Part shown: piece after piece, positions 44,047 to 55,324 of the stretch
Layout of the letters: each line of letters begins with the position of its first letter
Numbering within the stretch: the stretch's first letter is position 1
NCBI RefSeq assembly: GCF_904849725.1
Contig: NC_058522.1
Location: 458,058,844-458,122,843, forward strand
Origin: Hordeum vulgare subsp. vulgare
Taxonomy: Eukaryota > Streptophyta > Magnoliopsida > Poales > Poaceae
DNA: 64,000 nucleotides
Direction of reading: 5' to 3'
Program-made: the position numbers and the translations under genes
Notes under the pieces: model-generated
What the model was told of the DNA's origin: nothing
The model's database searches: none
Seen by the model: only the letters and a program-made list of their open reading frames with translations

Positions 44047-46812
44047 ATCCGTTTGCGACTTAGAGTCGTCCGGATCTGTGTCAAAGCTTGCATCGACGTA
44101 ACCTTTTACGGCGAGCTCTTCGTCACCTCCATACACGAGAAACATCTCCTTAGTCCTTTTCAGGTACTTCAGGATATTCTTGACCGCTGTCCAGTGAATC
44201 ACTCCTGGATTACTCTGGAACCTACCTGCCATACTTATGGCCAGGCTAACATCCGGTCTAGTGCACAGCATCACATACATGATAGAACCTATGGCTGAAG
44301 CATAGGGGACGGAGCGCATATGCTCTCTATCTTCATCAGTTGCTGGGCACTGAGTCTTACTCAATCTCGTACCTTGTAAAACTGGCAAGAACCCTTTCTT
44401 GGACTGTTCCATTTTGAACCTCTTCAAAACTTTATCAAGGTATGTGCTTTGTGAAAGTCCTATCAGGCGTTTTGATCTATCCCTATAGATCTTAATGCCT
44501 AGAATGTAAGCAGCTTCTCCTAGGTCCTTCATAGAGAAACTTTTATTCAAGTAACCTTTTATGCTCTCCAAAAACTCCACGTTGTTTCCAATCAGTAATA
44601 TGTCATCCACATATAATATTAGAAACGCCACAGAGCTCCCACTCACTTTCTTGTAAATACAAGATTCTCCAACCACTTGTATAAACCCAAATGCTTTGAT
44701 CACCTCATCAAAACGTTTGTTCCAACTCCGAGATGCTTGCACTAGTCCATAAATGGATCGCTGGAGCTTGCACACCTTGTTAGCATTCTTAGGATCGACA
44801 AAACCTTCGGGTTGTATCATATACAACTCTTCCTTAAGGAAACCGTTAAGGAACGCCGTTTTGACATCCATTTGCCAGATTTCATAATCGAAAAATGCAG
44901 CTATTGCTAACATGATTCTGACGGACTTAAGCATCGCTACGGGTGAGAATGTCTCATCGTAGTCAACTCCTTGAACTTGTGAAAAACCCTTTGCCACAAG
45001 TCGAGCTTTATAAACGGTCACATTACCGTCAGCGTCCGTCTTCCTCTTAAAGATCCATTTGTTCTGAATGGCCTTGCGGCCCTCAGGTAGTACCTCCAAA
45101 GTCCATACTTTGTTCTCATACATGGATCCTATCTCGGATTTCATGGCCTCTAGCCATTTGTTGGAATCTGGACCCACCATTGCTTCTTCATAATTTGCAG
45201 GCTCATTGTTGTCTAACAACATGATTGATAAGACGGGATTACCGTACCACTCTAGAGCAGTACGTGGTCTCGTCGACCTGCGTGGTTCGACAGAAACTTG
45301 AACTGGAGTTTCATGATCTTCATCATTAACTTCCTCCTCAACCGGCGTCGCAATGACAGAGGTTTCCCCTTGCCCTGCGCCACCATCCAGAGGGATGAGA
45401 GGTTCGACAACCTCGTCAAGTTCTATCTTCCTCCCACTCAATTCTCTCTCGAGAAACTCCTTCCCGAGAAAAGCTCCGTTTTTAGCAACAAACACTTTGC
45501 CCTCGGATTTTAGATAGAAGGTGTACCCAACTGTCTCTTTTGGGTAACCTATGAAGACGCACTTTTCCGCTTTGGGTTCCAGCTTTTCAGGCTGAAGCTT
45601 TTTAACATAAGCATCACATCCCCAAACTTTAAGAAACGACAACTTTGGCCTTTTGCCATACCACAGTTCGTATGGTGTCGTCTCAACGGATTTTGATGGT
45701 GCCCTATTTAAAGTGAATGCAGCTGTTTCTAATGCATAACCCCAAAATGATAACGGCAAATTAGTAAGAGACATCATAGATCGCACCATCTCTAATAGAG
45801 TACGATTACGACGTTCGGACACACCATTACGCTGTGGTGTTCCAGGCGGTGTTAACTGTGAAACAATTCCACATTGTCTTAAGTGAGTACCAAACTCGAA
45901 ACTCAGATATTCACCCCCACGATCAGACCGTAGGAACTTGATCTTCTTGTTCCGATGATTTTCCACTTCACTCTGAAATTGCTTGAACTTTTCAAATGTT
46001 TCAGACTTGTGCTTCATCAAGTAGACATAACCATATCTACTTAAATCGTCAGTGAAGGTGAGAAAATAACGATATCCGCCGCGTGCCTCCACGCTCATTG
46101 GACCACACACATCGGTATGTATGATTTCCAACAAGTCACTTGCACGCTCCATTGTTCCGGAGAACGGAGTTTTAGTCATCTTGCCCATGAGGCATGGTTC
46201 GCACGTGTCAAGTGACTCCAAAAGTCCATCAGCATGGAGTTTCTTCATGCGCTTTACACCAATATGACCTAAGCGGCAGTGCCACAAAAATATGGCGCTA
46301 TCATTGTTAACTCTAACTCTTTTGGTCTCAATGTTATGTATATGCGTATCGCTATCAAGATTCAATATGAACAATCCTCTCACATTCGGTGCATGACCAT
46401 AAAAGATGTTACTCATAGAAATAGAACAACCATTATTCTCTGACTTAAAAGAGTAACCGTCTCGCAATAAACAAGATCTAGATATAATGTTCATGCTCAA
46501 CGCAGGCACTAAATAACAATGATTTAAGTTCATCACTAATCCTGACAGTAACTGAAGTGACACTGTGCCGACGGCGATTGCATCAACCTTGGAACCATTT
46601 CCTACGCGCATCGTCACTTCATCTTTCGTCAGCCTTCGTCTATTCCGCAGTTCCTGTTTCGAGTTGCAAATATGAGCAACAGAACCGGTATCGAATACCC
46701 AGTCACTACTACGAGAGCCGGTTAAGTACACATCAATAACATGTATATCAAATATACCTGATTTTTCTTTGGCCGCCTTCTTATCTGCCAAATATTTGGG
46801 GCAATTGCGCTT
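44017..46812 (-). CDS. Copia pol: protease, integrase, reverse transcriptase, RNase H start
   Basis: About 930 codons open after the gag stop; it has no ATG of its own near the start (an in-frame TTG lies at 46791), since pol is normally the continuation of gag. Domains: zinc-knuckle end (RNCPKY); aspartic protease WVFDTGSVAHI (near residue 32 from 46791); integrase zinc region with HCRLGHIG...CEPC (about 170-205), then catalytic Asp/Asp/Glu in IIHTDVCGP, SDRGGEY region; RT with ARLVAKGFSQVQGVDYDETF, QMDVKTAFLNG and the active site LYVDDILLIG; and the RNase H start KGYVDASFDTDP. It ends at TAA after a 1-bp frameshift. Intact in sequence but not translatable as part of gag-pol because of the upstream stop. 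Confidence 0.9.
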   Translation of the reverse strand, partial: KRNCPKYLADKKAAKEKSGIFDIHVIDVYLTGSRSSDWVFDTGSVAHICNSKQELRNRRRLTKDEVTMRVGNGSKVDAIAVGTVSLQLLSGLVMNLNHCYLVPALSMNIISRSCLLRDGYSFKSENNGCSISMSNIFYGHAPNVRGLFILNLDSDTHIHNIETKRVRVNNDSAIFLWHCRLGHIGVKRMKKLHADGLLESLDTCEPCLMGKMTKTPFSGTMERASDLLEIIHTDVCGPMSVEARGGYRYFLTFTDDLSRYGYVYLMKHKSETFEKFKQFQSEVENHRNKKIKFLRSDRGGEYLSFEFGTHLRQCGIVSQLTPPGTPQRNGVSERRNRTLLEMVRSMMSLTNLPLSFWGYALETAAFTLNRAPSKSVETTPYELWYGKRPKLSFLKVWGCDAYVKKLQPEKLEPKAEKCVFIGYPKETVGYTFYLKSEGKVFVAKNGAFLGKEFLERELSGRKIELDEVVEPLIPLDGGAGQGETSVIATPVEEEVNDEDHETPVQVSVEPRRSTRPRTALEWYGNPVLSIMLLDNNEPANYEEAMVGPDSNKWLEAMKSEIGSMYENKVWTLEVLPEGRKAIQNKWIFKRKTDADGNVTVYKARLVAKGFSQVQGVDYDETFSPVAMLKSVRIMLAIAAFFDYEIWQMDVKTAFLNGFLKEELYMIQPEGFVDPKNANKVCKLQRSIYGLVQASRSWNKRFDEVIKAFGFIQVVGESCIYKKVSGSSVAFLILYVDDILLIGNNVEFLESIKGYLNKSFSMKDLGEAAYILGIKIYRDRSKRLIGLSQSTYLDKVLKRFKMEQSKKGFLPVLQGTRLSKTQCPATDEDREHMRSVPYASAIGSIMYVMLCTRPDVSLAISMAGRFQSNPGVIHWTAVKNILKYLKRTKEMFLVYGGDEELAVKGYVDASFDTDPDDSKSQTDTYLFLMGVR

Positions 46813-47595
46813 CTAGTGACCCATACCCTTGCAATAGTAACACTCCGTTTCAGGCTTAGGTCCAGCTTTGGGTTTCTTCGTCGGATTGGCAACAGGCTTG
46901 CTGCTCTTCTTCGAATTGCCCTTCTTGCCTTTGCCGTTTCTCTTGAAACTAGTGGTCTTATTCACCATCAACACTTGATGCTCTTTACGGAGTTCGGACT
47001 CTGCGACTTTCAGCATCGCAAACAACTCGCCGGGAGACTTGTTCATCCCTTGCATGTTGTAGTTCAACACAAAGCCTTTATAGCTTGGCGGCAGTGATTG
47101 AAGGATTCTGTCAGTGATAGCTTCTTGCGGGAGTTCAATCCCCAGCTCAGCTAGACGGTTTGAGTACCCAGACATTTTGAGCACATGTTCACTGACAGAT
47201 GAGTTTTCCTCCATCTTGCAAGCATAGAATTTATCGGAGGTCTCATACCTCTCGATCCGGGCGTTCTTCTGAAAGATAAACTCCAACTCCTGGAACATCT
47301 CAAATGCTCCATGACGCTCAAAGCGACGTTGAAGTCCCGGTTCTAAGCCATACAAGACTGCACATTGAACTATTGAGTAGTCCTCCTTACGTGCTAACCA
47401 AGCGTTCTTAACATCCTGATCAGCCGTAGCGGGTGGTTCATCTCCTAACGCAGCATTAAGGACATAATCCTTCTTCCCAGCTTGTAAGATTAGCTTAAGA
47501 TTACGAGCCCAGTCTACAAAGTTGCTTCCATCATCTTTCAACTTAGCTTTCTCTAGGAACGTATTAAAATTCAGGATGACTGTCGCGTGAGCCAT
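46813..47595 (-). pseudogene. Copia gag, stopped inside the zinc knuckle
   Basis: ATG at 47595; 260 codons to TAG at 46815-46813. Contains the retrotransposon gag core (NFVDWARNLKLILQAGKK, ERYETSDKFYACKMEENSSV, LPPSYKGFVLNYNMQGM) and a basic linker. The CCHC knuckle starts CYYCKGMGH and its last Cys lies just beyond the stop (KRNCP in the same frame). The stop therefore removes the final zinc ligand and all of pol. The position usually holds Trp in this family (TGG to TAG, one base). Gag would form the virus-like particle that packages the element's RNA. Confidence 0.88.
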
Positions 47596-48835
47596 GATCT
47601 ATAACACAAATATATTCAAAGTGGACTTAGACTATGTTCAAGATAATTAGAGTTTAACTTAATCAAATTATTCGCTAAACTCCCACTCAAAAAGTACATC
47701 TCTCTAGTCATTTGAGTGGTTCATGATCCACTTACACTAGCTCAAGTCCGATCATCACGTGAGTTGAGTATAGTTTCAGTGGTAAGCATCCCTATGCTAA
47801 TCATATCATCTATATGATTCATGATCGACCTTTCGTTCTCATGTGTTCCGAGGCCATGTCTGCACATGCTAGGCTCGTCAAGCTTAACCCGAGTGTTCCG
47901 CGTGCGCAACTGTTTTGCACCCGTTGTATGTGAACGTCGAGTCTATCACACCCGATCATCACGTGGTGTCTCAAAACGACGAACTGTAGCAACGGTGCAC
48001 AGTCGGGGAGAACACAATTTCGTCTTGAAATCTTAGTGAGAGATCACCTCATAATGCTACCGTCGTTCTAAGCAAAATAAGGTGCAAGAAAGGATTAACA
48101 TCACATGCAATTCATAAGTGACATGATATGGCCATCATCACGTGCTTCTTGATCTTCATCACCAAAGCACCGACACAATCTTCTTGTCACCGGCGCCACG
48201 CCATGATCTCCATCAACGTGTTGCCATCGGGGTTGTCGTGCTACTCATGCTATTACTACTAAAGCTACATCCTAGCAAAATAGTAAACGCATCTGCAAGC
48301 ACAAACGTTAGTATAAAGACAACCCTATGGCTCCTGCCGGTTGCCGTACCATCGACGTGCAAGTCGATATTTCTATTACAACATGATCATCTCATACATC
48401 CAATATATCACATCACATCATTGGCCATATCACATCACAAGCATACCCTGCAAAAACAAGTTAGACGTCCTCTAATTTTGTTGTTGCATGTTTTACGTGG
48501 TGACCAAGGGTATCTAGTAGGATCGCATCTTACTTACGCAAACACCACAACGGAGATATATGAGTTGCTATTTAACCTCATCCAAGGACCTCCTATGTCA
48601 AATCCGATTCAACTAAAGTTGGAGAAACCGACACTTGCCAGTCATCTTTGAGCAACGGAGTTACTCGTAACGATGAAACCAGTCTCTCGTAAGCGTACGA
48701 GTAATGTCGGTCCAAGCCGCTTCAATCCAACAATACCGCGGAATCAAGAAAAGACTAAGGAGGGCAGCAAAACGCACATCACCACCCACAAAAACTTTTG
48801 TGTTCTACTCGAGAAGACATCTACGCATGAACCTA
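47596..48835 (-). other. Untranslated leader of the complete Copia element
   Basis: About 1.24 kb between primer site and gag ATG, long leaders being usual for this family. The same leader, more diverged, is found at 5821-6292 and 16318-16664. Confidence 0.85.
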
Positions 48836-48847
48836 GCTCTGATACCA
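48836..48847 (-). other. Primer-binding site, initiator tRNA-Met type
   Basis: Minus-strand TGGTATCAGAGC, one base from the 5' LTR. Confidence 0.93.
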
Positions 48848-48848
48848 C

Positions 48849-50665
48849 TGTTGGGGAACGTCGCATGGGAAACAAAAACTTTCCTACGCGCACGAAGACC
48901 TATCATGGTGATGTCCATCTACGAGAGGGGATGAGTGATCTACGTACCCTTGTAGATCGTACAGCAGAAGCGTTAGAGAACGCGGTTGATGTAGTGGAAC
49001 GTCCTCACGTCCCTCGATCCGCCCCGCGAACAATCCCGCGATCAGTCCCACGATCTAGTACCGAACGGACGGCACCTCCGCGTTCAGCACACGTACAGCT
49101 CGACGATGATCTCGGCGTTCTTGATCCAGCAAGAGAGACGGAGAGGTAGAAGAGTTCTCCGGGAGCGTGACGGCGCTCCGGGGGTTGGTGATGACCTTGT
49201 CTCAGCAGGGCTCCGCCCGAGCTCCGCAGAAACGCGATCTAGAGGAAAACCGTGGAGGTATGTGGTCGGGCTGCCGTGGAAAAGTCGTCTCAAATCAGCC
49301 CTAAAACCTGCGTATATATAGGTGGGAGGGAGGGGACCTTGCCTTGGGGCTCAAGGAGCCCCAAGGGGGTCGGCCGAGCCAAGGGGGGAAGACTCCCCCC
49401 GCAAACCGAGTTGGACTTGGCTTGGTGGGAGGGAGTCCTTCCCTTCCTTCCCACCTCCTCTTTTTTCTCTCTTGATTTTCTCTTCTTGGCGCATAGGGCC
49501 CTTTTGGGCTGTCCCACCAGCCCACTAAGGGCTGGTGTGCCACCCTCAAGGCCTATGGGCTTCCCCGGGGTGGGTTGCCCCCCCCCCCCCGGTGAACTCC
49601 CGGAACCCATTCGTCATTCCCGGTACATTCCCGGTAACTCCGAAAACCTTCCGGTAATCAAATGAGGTCATCCTATATAACAATCTTCGTTTCCGGACCA
49701 TTCCGGAAACCCTCGTGACGTCTGTGATCTCATCCGGGACTCCGAACAACATTCGGTAACCAACCATATAACTCAAATACGCATAAAACAACGTCGAACC
49801 TTAAGTTTGCAGACCCTGCGGGTTCGAGAACTATGCAGACATGACCCGAGAGACTCCTCGGTCAATATCCAATAGCGGGACCTGGATGCCCATATTGGAT
49901 CCTACATATTCTACGAAGATCTTATCGTTTGAACCTCAGTGCCAAGGATTCATATAATCCCGTATGTCATTCCCTTTGTCCTTCGGTATGTTACTTGCCC
50001 GAGATTCGATCGTCAGTATCCTTATACCTATTTCAATCTCGTTTACCGGCAAGTCTCTTTACTCGTTCCGTAATACAAGATCCCGCAACTTACATTAAGT
50101 TACATTGCTTGCAAGGCTTGTGTGTGATGTTGCATTACCGAGTGGGCCCCGAGATACCTCTCCGTCACACGGAGTGACAAATCCCAGTCTCGATCCATAC
50201 TAACTCAACTAACACCTTCGGAGACACATGTAGAGCATCTTTATAGTCACCCAGTTACGTTGCGACGTTTGATACACACAAAGCATTCCTCCGGTGTCAG
50301 TGAGTTATATGATCTCATGGTCATAGGAATAAATACTTGACACGCAGAAAACAGTAGCAACAAAATGACACGATCAACATGCTACGTCTATTAGTTTGGG
50401 TCTAGTCCATCACGTGATTCTCCTAATGACGTGATCCAGTTATCAAGCAACAACACCTTGTTCATAATCAGAAGACACTGACTATCTTTGATCAACTGGC
50501 TAGCCAACTATAGGCTTGCTAGGGACGGTGTTTTGTCTATGTATCCACACATGTAAATGAGTCTTCATTCAATACAATTATAGCATGGATAATAAACGAT
50601 TATCTTGATACAGGAATTATAATAATAACTATATTTATTATTGCCTCTAGGGCATAATTCCAACA
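48849..50665 (-). repeat. 5' LTR of the complete Copia element
   Basis: 1817 bases. Minus-strand TGTTGGAATTATGCCC to CGTTCCCCAACA, with a TATATATA box (49313-49320). Confidence 0.96.
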
Positions 50666-50670
50666 CTTTG

Positions 50671-51273
50671 GAGAAGTCTGCGCCTTGTCCATCGCCGGTG
50701 GATGTGAGTTCCACGAGGTAAATGGTGGCACCTTGGTTGTCATCGTCCCACCGGGCCGTCTGATGGTTCGGCGACGCATAGGAGGCGCAACTAACGTTGT
50801 TATCCTCCCGGTCGCTTGCAATTGTGCCTTCACGGCGGAGGCTTGAGCGCAGACGGCATCATAGATGGCATGTTGCCACGCGATGAAGTCCGGGTTCATT
50901 GCGGCCATGGTCGCGAGGGCCTCCTGGCTCGCGCGCTCTTCGTTGATCTGACCCAACGTGAGCCGATGTTGCTCCAACGCGTGCTCTACGCCGACGTACG
51001 CGTCGGCGCAGGCTGCCCCTCAGCCATGTCGGCGTTGTAGTGCGCCTGCGCCTTGGTGTACCCGGAGTGCACAGGAGGTGCGGGAGTCGGGGCAGTGTCA
51101 TCGGAGCCCGTCTCCATCGTGGTGCCGTCATCGGAGACCTCGGGCGAGCTGCCCGGCAAGTCAGCCTCGATCTACGTGGCACGGCGGCTCTGCGAGACGA
51201 CACAAAGGGCGGCCACCTCCTGCTTTATCTCGGAGGAAAAACTGTCCCACATAGCTTTGTCGCGTGCAGTCAT
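50671..51273 (-). pseudogene. Transposon-associated ORF interrupted by the Copia element
   Basis: ATG at 51273 on the minus strand starts a hydrophilic protein (ARDKAMWDSFSSEIKQEVAA). A TAG interrupts it about 34 codons in, and a frameshift near 51025 moves the rest into another frame, which carries LTLGQINEERASQEALATMA, MNPDFIAWQHAIYDAV and runs to the Copia insertion at 50670. No catalytic motif. I recognise it as a type of short ORF frequent in Triticeae repeats; superfamily unknown. Confidence 0.5.
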
Positions 51274-51900
51274 GGCAGTTGTGATGCAAGGGAGAGGATG
51301 TGGAGCGGATGCGTTGTGCTGTGGAGATAGTCGGGTGTGGTCGTCCTTAAATAACGGATTCTGTTGAGACCATGCGTCAATGTGGGACGCGAGAGTGGGT
51401 TTCTTGGTCGACGAGCCTGATTAACGGCGGCGTACGGACGGACCAGACATTGAACGTGTGTGGTACATATACATTCCGTCTCGTCCAGTCACGTGTCTAC
51501 GACATTGAACAAGCGTAGACATTGAAGACATGTTGCTTGAGATGTCCTCGATCGATGAACCGGTTCAATGCCGACGCGAGTGAAAGGATGCCTCCTCTCT
51601 TCAATGGAGTGCGGCCGCTCTACAGCGGCATGAATGCGGGCAACTAGCGTCGGATGGAAAGCACACACGCGAGGGGGAAGTGGTTTTGGGTGGGCGAGAG
51701 CGATCAAAATCATGCGAAGTAGCGACCCGGACTCCCGCAAACCTTCTTACGTTTGTAACCGATTTATGAGAAAAATTGTGTCCGTACCGTTCCATAGATC
51801 GATACAGAACCCATGTTGGATAACCTCCGCGGCACGAGACAGAACCGTCCCGAAAGGTTTGCTGGTGTGCCTCGAGATACCCTTACCGCCGTTTTAAAAA
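51274..51900 (-). other. Upstream region of the interrupted transposon ORF
   Basis: Promoter/terminal region of the same repeat (limits unclear). GCATGAATGCGG and CGTCGGATGGAAAGC resemble segments in and right of the 157-bp array. Confidence 0.35.
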
Positions 51901-52869
51901 AAAAAAACCCCACCTACTCTGCGACTTCAAATTTGGTTCCGGTAGAGATTTTTCTTTTCTCGTTTTCTCGTCTATGTCTCGATCCCTTTTGTCTTTGATT
52001 TGTCCATGTCTCGGTCGCTTTTGTTCCCTTTACGAATTTATGGCCGGCCGGGCCGTTGGTGGCCGATCGAACATGGAATGCGGGGCTGTTGCAACTTGCA
52101 TCAGCCTGCAGAACGAACGTGTGTCCTGTCTCTTGGAGTAATCTTTGACGGGCAAAGGTCCCAGTGTGTCGTACAGATCAGATCATTTCCTAAGACAGAA
52201 GCTGGCTGTGGAATAGCACCGTAAAGCCAAGATTCAAACAAAAAATGGAGAGAAATCAGTCTCTTGGGGTAATGAGTGCAGACTTTGGGGAAATCACTCA
52301 AAGTGGCACATACTTAAGTTTCTCGCAAAAAAAAAGTGACACGTACTTACTTTATATTAACCTTAACTCATTTTTGCTCGAAATCCGCTCGTATATCGGG
52401 CCTATAAGAATTTAAAAGAAAGAGAGGAAAATTTCATATCCTCTAGGTTATGCAGGCATGTTGAATGGAATAATGTGCTCAACGACTTTTTTTAGGGGTA
52501 TGTGTCCAACGCCTGTGATCGACGTCCAGCTCTAGATAAATTTGTAGCACTTCAAGATGATGCACAAGTCTGACTTTTTAAAAGATTTATTTTGAAATGG
52601 AGAGGTAATACTTAAAAAAAATACTTTGACAGTTATATGACATTTGCAGATCATTTTTCTGGTAAATGTTAAGAATTTGACGTGCTAGCGAACGCCAAAT
52701 TTTCCATGTAAAAACTATTTTTTTTCATGTTGTTGTGTAAGATTTACCATGTTTTAAAGTGATAATTGTCATGTAGTGTAATCGATTATTTTTTAAATTG
52801 TCATGCGTTTGACCGGGCATTTAATTTTTAACATTAAAAATCTAACGTCATATTCGGGGGTTCCTTTTT
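51901..52869. other. Intergenic, no feature recognised
   Basis: AT-rich towards the right; no supported gene or repeat end. Confidence 0.5.
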
Positions 52870-53125
52870 GAGTAAAATACACCAATAGTCCTAAAGTTAT
52901 TCCAAGCGTGTCAAATAGGTCTTAAAAGTTAGAGCTCATTCACAACGGGTCTTATATATGTATTTTACGAGCAACTTTTAGGACCTACTTGACACATTTT
53001 AAATACTTTTAAGACCTGTGGTAAACGACTTATACACACTTAAGACCCACGATAAATGATTTTGAACTTTTAGGACCTACTTGACAGACTTAAAATACTT
53101 TTAGGACCTCTAGTGTATTTTACTC
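52870..53125. mobile_element. Foldback MITE, 256 bp
   Basis: Ends GAGTAAAATACAC and GTGTATTTTACTC are inverted. The inner sequence carries several AGGTCCTAAAAG / CTTTTAGGACCT copies in both orientations. Flanks TTCCTTTTT and TTCTTTTTA are similar, suggesting a degenerate 9-bp duplication of Mutator type. Confidence 0.65.
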
Positions 53126-53264
53126 TTCTTTTTAAGGGATTTTTTAGGTGTAAAACAAAGTTTATTGATCAAAAGTCACACGAGGAGGGATACAATTGGG
53201 TCATATGGATGGCCAAGTCAAAGATGACGCCAATGAGCACACTTTGCTAAACTATGGACATCGG
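53126..53264. other. Spacer with possible retroelement remnant
   Basis: Short stretch (AAAGTTTATTGATCAAAAGT onward) that looks like an old repeat. Not assignable. Confidence 0.3.
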
Positions 53265-53373
53265 CATTGGCCGTTCGTCCCTCAAAAGAAAAAATTATAG
53301 CTAACTAGCGTAGAACGAATTCTAATCTCGTTGATCACCACTCCATATTTCAAGAGAGTTTTTTTTAGAGGTA

Positions 53374-53410
53374 CTAGCAAAAATGTCCGTGCGTTGCAAC
53401 GGAAGAAAAA
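53374..53410 (-). mobile_element. Helitron-like 3' end (copy 1)
   Basis: Minus-strand reading: hairpin-forming CCGTTGCAACGCACGG, then ACATTTTTG and CTAG, followed by T. Hairpin 10-12 bases before CTAR at an A/T target is the Helitron 3' signature. The 5' end was not located. Confidence 0.5.
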
Positions 53411-54316
53411 CTATCAGGTTATGCAGGTGTGATAGATATAAAAAGGTATGAATCCAATGCAATAATGGCATAAGGATTTTTGAAATGTTATTTCACAAAG
53501 TATATCTGAGTGATGTCATGATGAGATAAGGCACTTTAAAAATGTAATTTCAAAGACTAAAAATATGATGCTCATCGCGGCTTGATTTGTTAAGGCGTCA
53601 TAAAAAAATATTTTTTAGCTGAGCAGACTACAAAACACGGAAACCTTTTTTTATCCGACGCGAGGGACTAAATAAAATCATAAAACGACCTCTAGAGGTT
53701 TCCTAACAAAACCTTTATGTAAGCGACAATTAGTTTTGTTCATTATTAACATATGTGTTTTAATTTTTACAAACATTTTCTAAAAGTTGATAGACATGTT
53801 TTCCAAATTCCTGAATATGCTTTGAATATCGGATCATTTTAAAAAATCATGAACATTTTTTATTTCATGACAATTTATATGAAATCGTGATTTGTTCTAT
53901 AATATGTGAGCAATTTTTGAACTCATGAACGTTTTATGACTTGTTGAATATTATGTAAATACAGTTTTTCTAATTTTTTCGAACTGGCAACTTTTTTTTT
54001 TCTTTTGAAATCTGGAATTAATTTAGAGAAGAAAAAACTGAAACTGGAATAAAAAGTAAAGAAAAAAATACTAAACAGGATGCTCTGAGCTGCACATGGG
54101 CCGGCCCATGAAAAAAAGGGAAAAAGGTAGAGAAAAAGTGGTGCACCAGGGATCGAACCCTGGTCTCTGGCCTGGAGTATCGCATCTCTCACCATCACAT
54201 GGGCCTGCATTGGCCGTTCGTCCCTCAAAAGAAAAAATTATAGCTAACTAGCGTAGAACGAATTCTAATCTCGTTGATCACCACTCCATATTTCAAGAGA
54301 GTTTTTTTTAGAGGTA

Positions 54317-54353
54317 CTAGCAAAAATGTCCGTGCGTTGCAACGGAAGAAAAA
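54317..54353 (-). mobile_element. Helitron-like 3' end (copy 2)
   Basis: Identical to 53374-53410, duplicated with the 943-bp unit. Confidence 0.5.
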
Positions 54354-55324
54354 CTATCAGGTTATGCAGGTGTGATAGATATAAAAAGGTATGAATCCAA
54401 TGCAATAATGGCATAAGGATTTTTGAAATGTTATTTCACAAAGTATATCTGAGTGATGTCATGATGAGATAAGGCACTTTGAAAATGTGATTTCAAAGAC
54501 TAAAAATATGATGCTCATCGCGGCTTGATTTGTTAAGGCGTCATAAAAAAATATTTTTTAGCTGAGCAGACTACAAAACACGGAAACCTTTTTTTATCCG
54601 ACGCGAGGGACTAAATAAAATCATAAAACGACCTCTAGAGGTTTCCTAACAAAACCTTTATGTAAGCGACAATTAGTTTTGTTCATTATTAACATATGTG
54701 TTTTAATTTTTACAAACATTTTCTAAAAGTTGATAGACATGTTTTCCAAATTCCTGAATATGCTTTGAATATCGGATCATTTTAAAAAATCATGAACATT
54801 TTTTATTTCATGACAATTTATATGAAATTGTGATTTGTTCTATAATATGTGAGCAATTTTTGAACTCATGAACGTTTTATGACTTGTTGAATATTATGTA
54901 AATACAGTTTTTCTAATTTTTTCGAACTGGCAACTTTTTTTTCTTTTGAAATCTGGAATTAATTTAGAGAAGAAAAAACTGAAACTGGAATAAAAAGTAA
55001 AGAAAGAAAAATACTAAACACGATGCCCTGAGCTGCACATGGCCGGCCCATGGGAAAATGGGAAAAAGGTAGAGAAAAGTGGTGCACCAGGGATCAAACC
55101 CTGGTCTCTGGCCTGGAGTATCGCACCTCTCACCATCGCACTAGTCCTCTGTTACTGGTATATCTATATATCAGTTCTTTATAAACACAATGCAGGGCGG
55201 CGTTTTCTGAAATCCGAAAAGTGAATTGTTTTTATACTTACGGGTGGCATTGGTGGGTAATTTTTATCAACTTTAGGAGTAATTTTAATGACGGGCGACA
55301 GAAGCAATATGTGCTTTATTATTA

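Larger units (their letters stand above)
41753..50665 (-). mobile_element. Complete WIS/BARE/Angela-type Copia retrotransposon, 8913 bp
   Basis: Minus-strand element with two full LTRs (41753-43578, 48849-50665), a tRNA-Met primer site, a polypurine tract, and gag-pol in one frame. Flanked by perfect CTTTG duplications (41748-41752, 50666-50670). By eye the LTRs differ at about 30 positions (near 2 percent) plus a C-homopolymer length change (19 versus 13), so the insertion is fairly recent. One stop (in gag) and one frameshift (in RNase H) prevent a full polyprotein; otherwise all domains are present. Domain order protease-integrase-RT-RNase H is that of Copia. Confidence 0.96.
53265..55140. 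repeat. Tandem duplication, unit 943 bp, two copies
   Basis: The segment starting CATTGGCCGTTCGTCCCTC at 53265 repeats at 54208. The copies match to about 55135 with about a dozen differences by eye. Each copy includes one Helitron-like 3' end and, at its right, a short tRNA-box-like stretch. Confidence 0.95.

Noticed and set aside
54128..54192. Functional tRNA gene
   Set aside because: Only a B-box-like stretch is visible; no acceptor stem or complete cloverleaf could be drawn.
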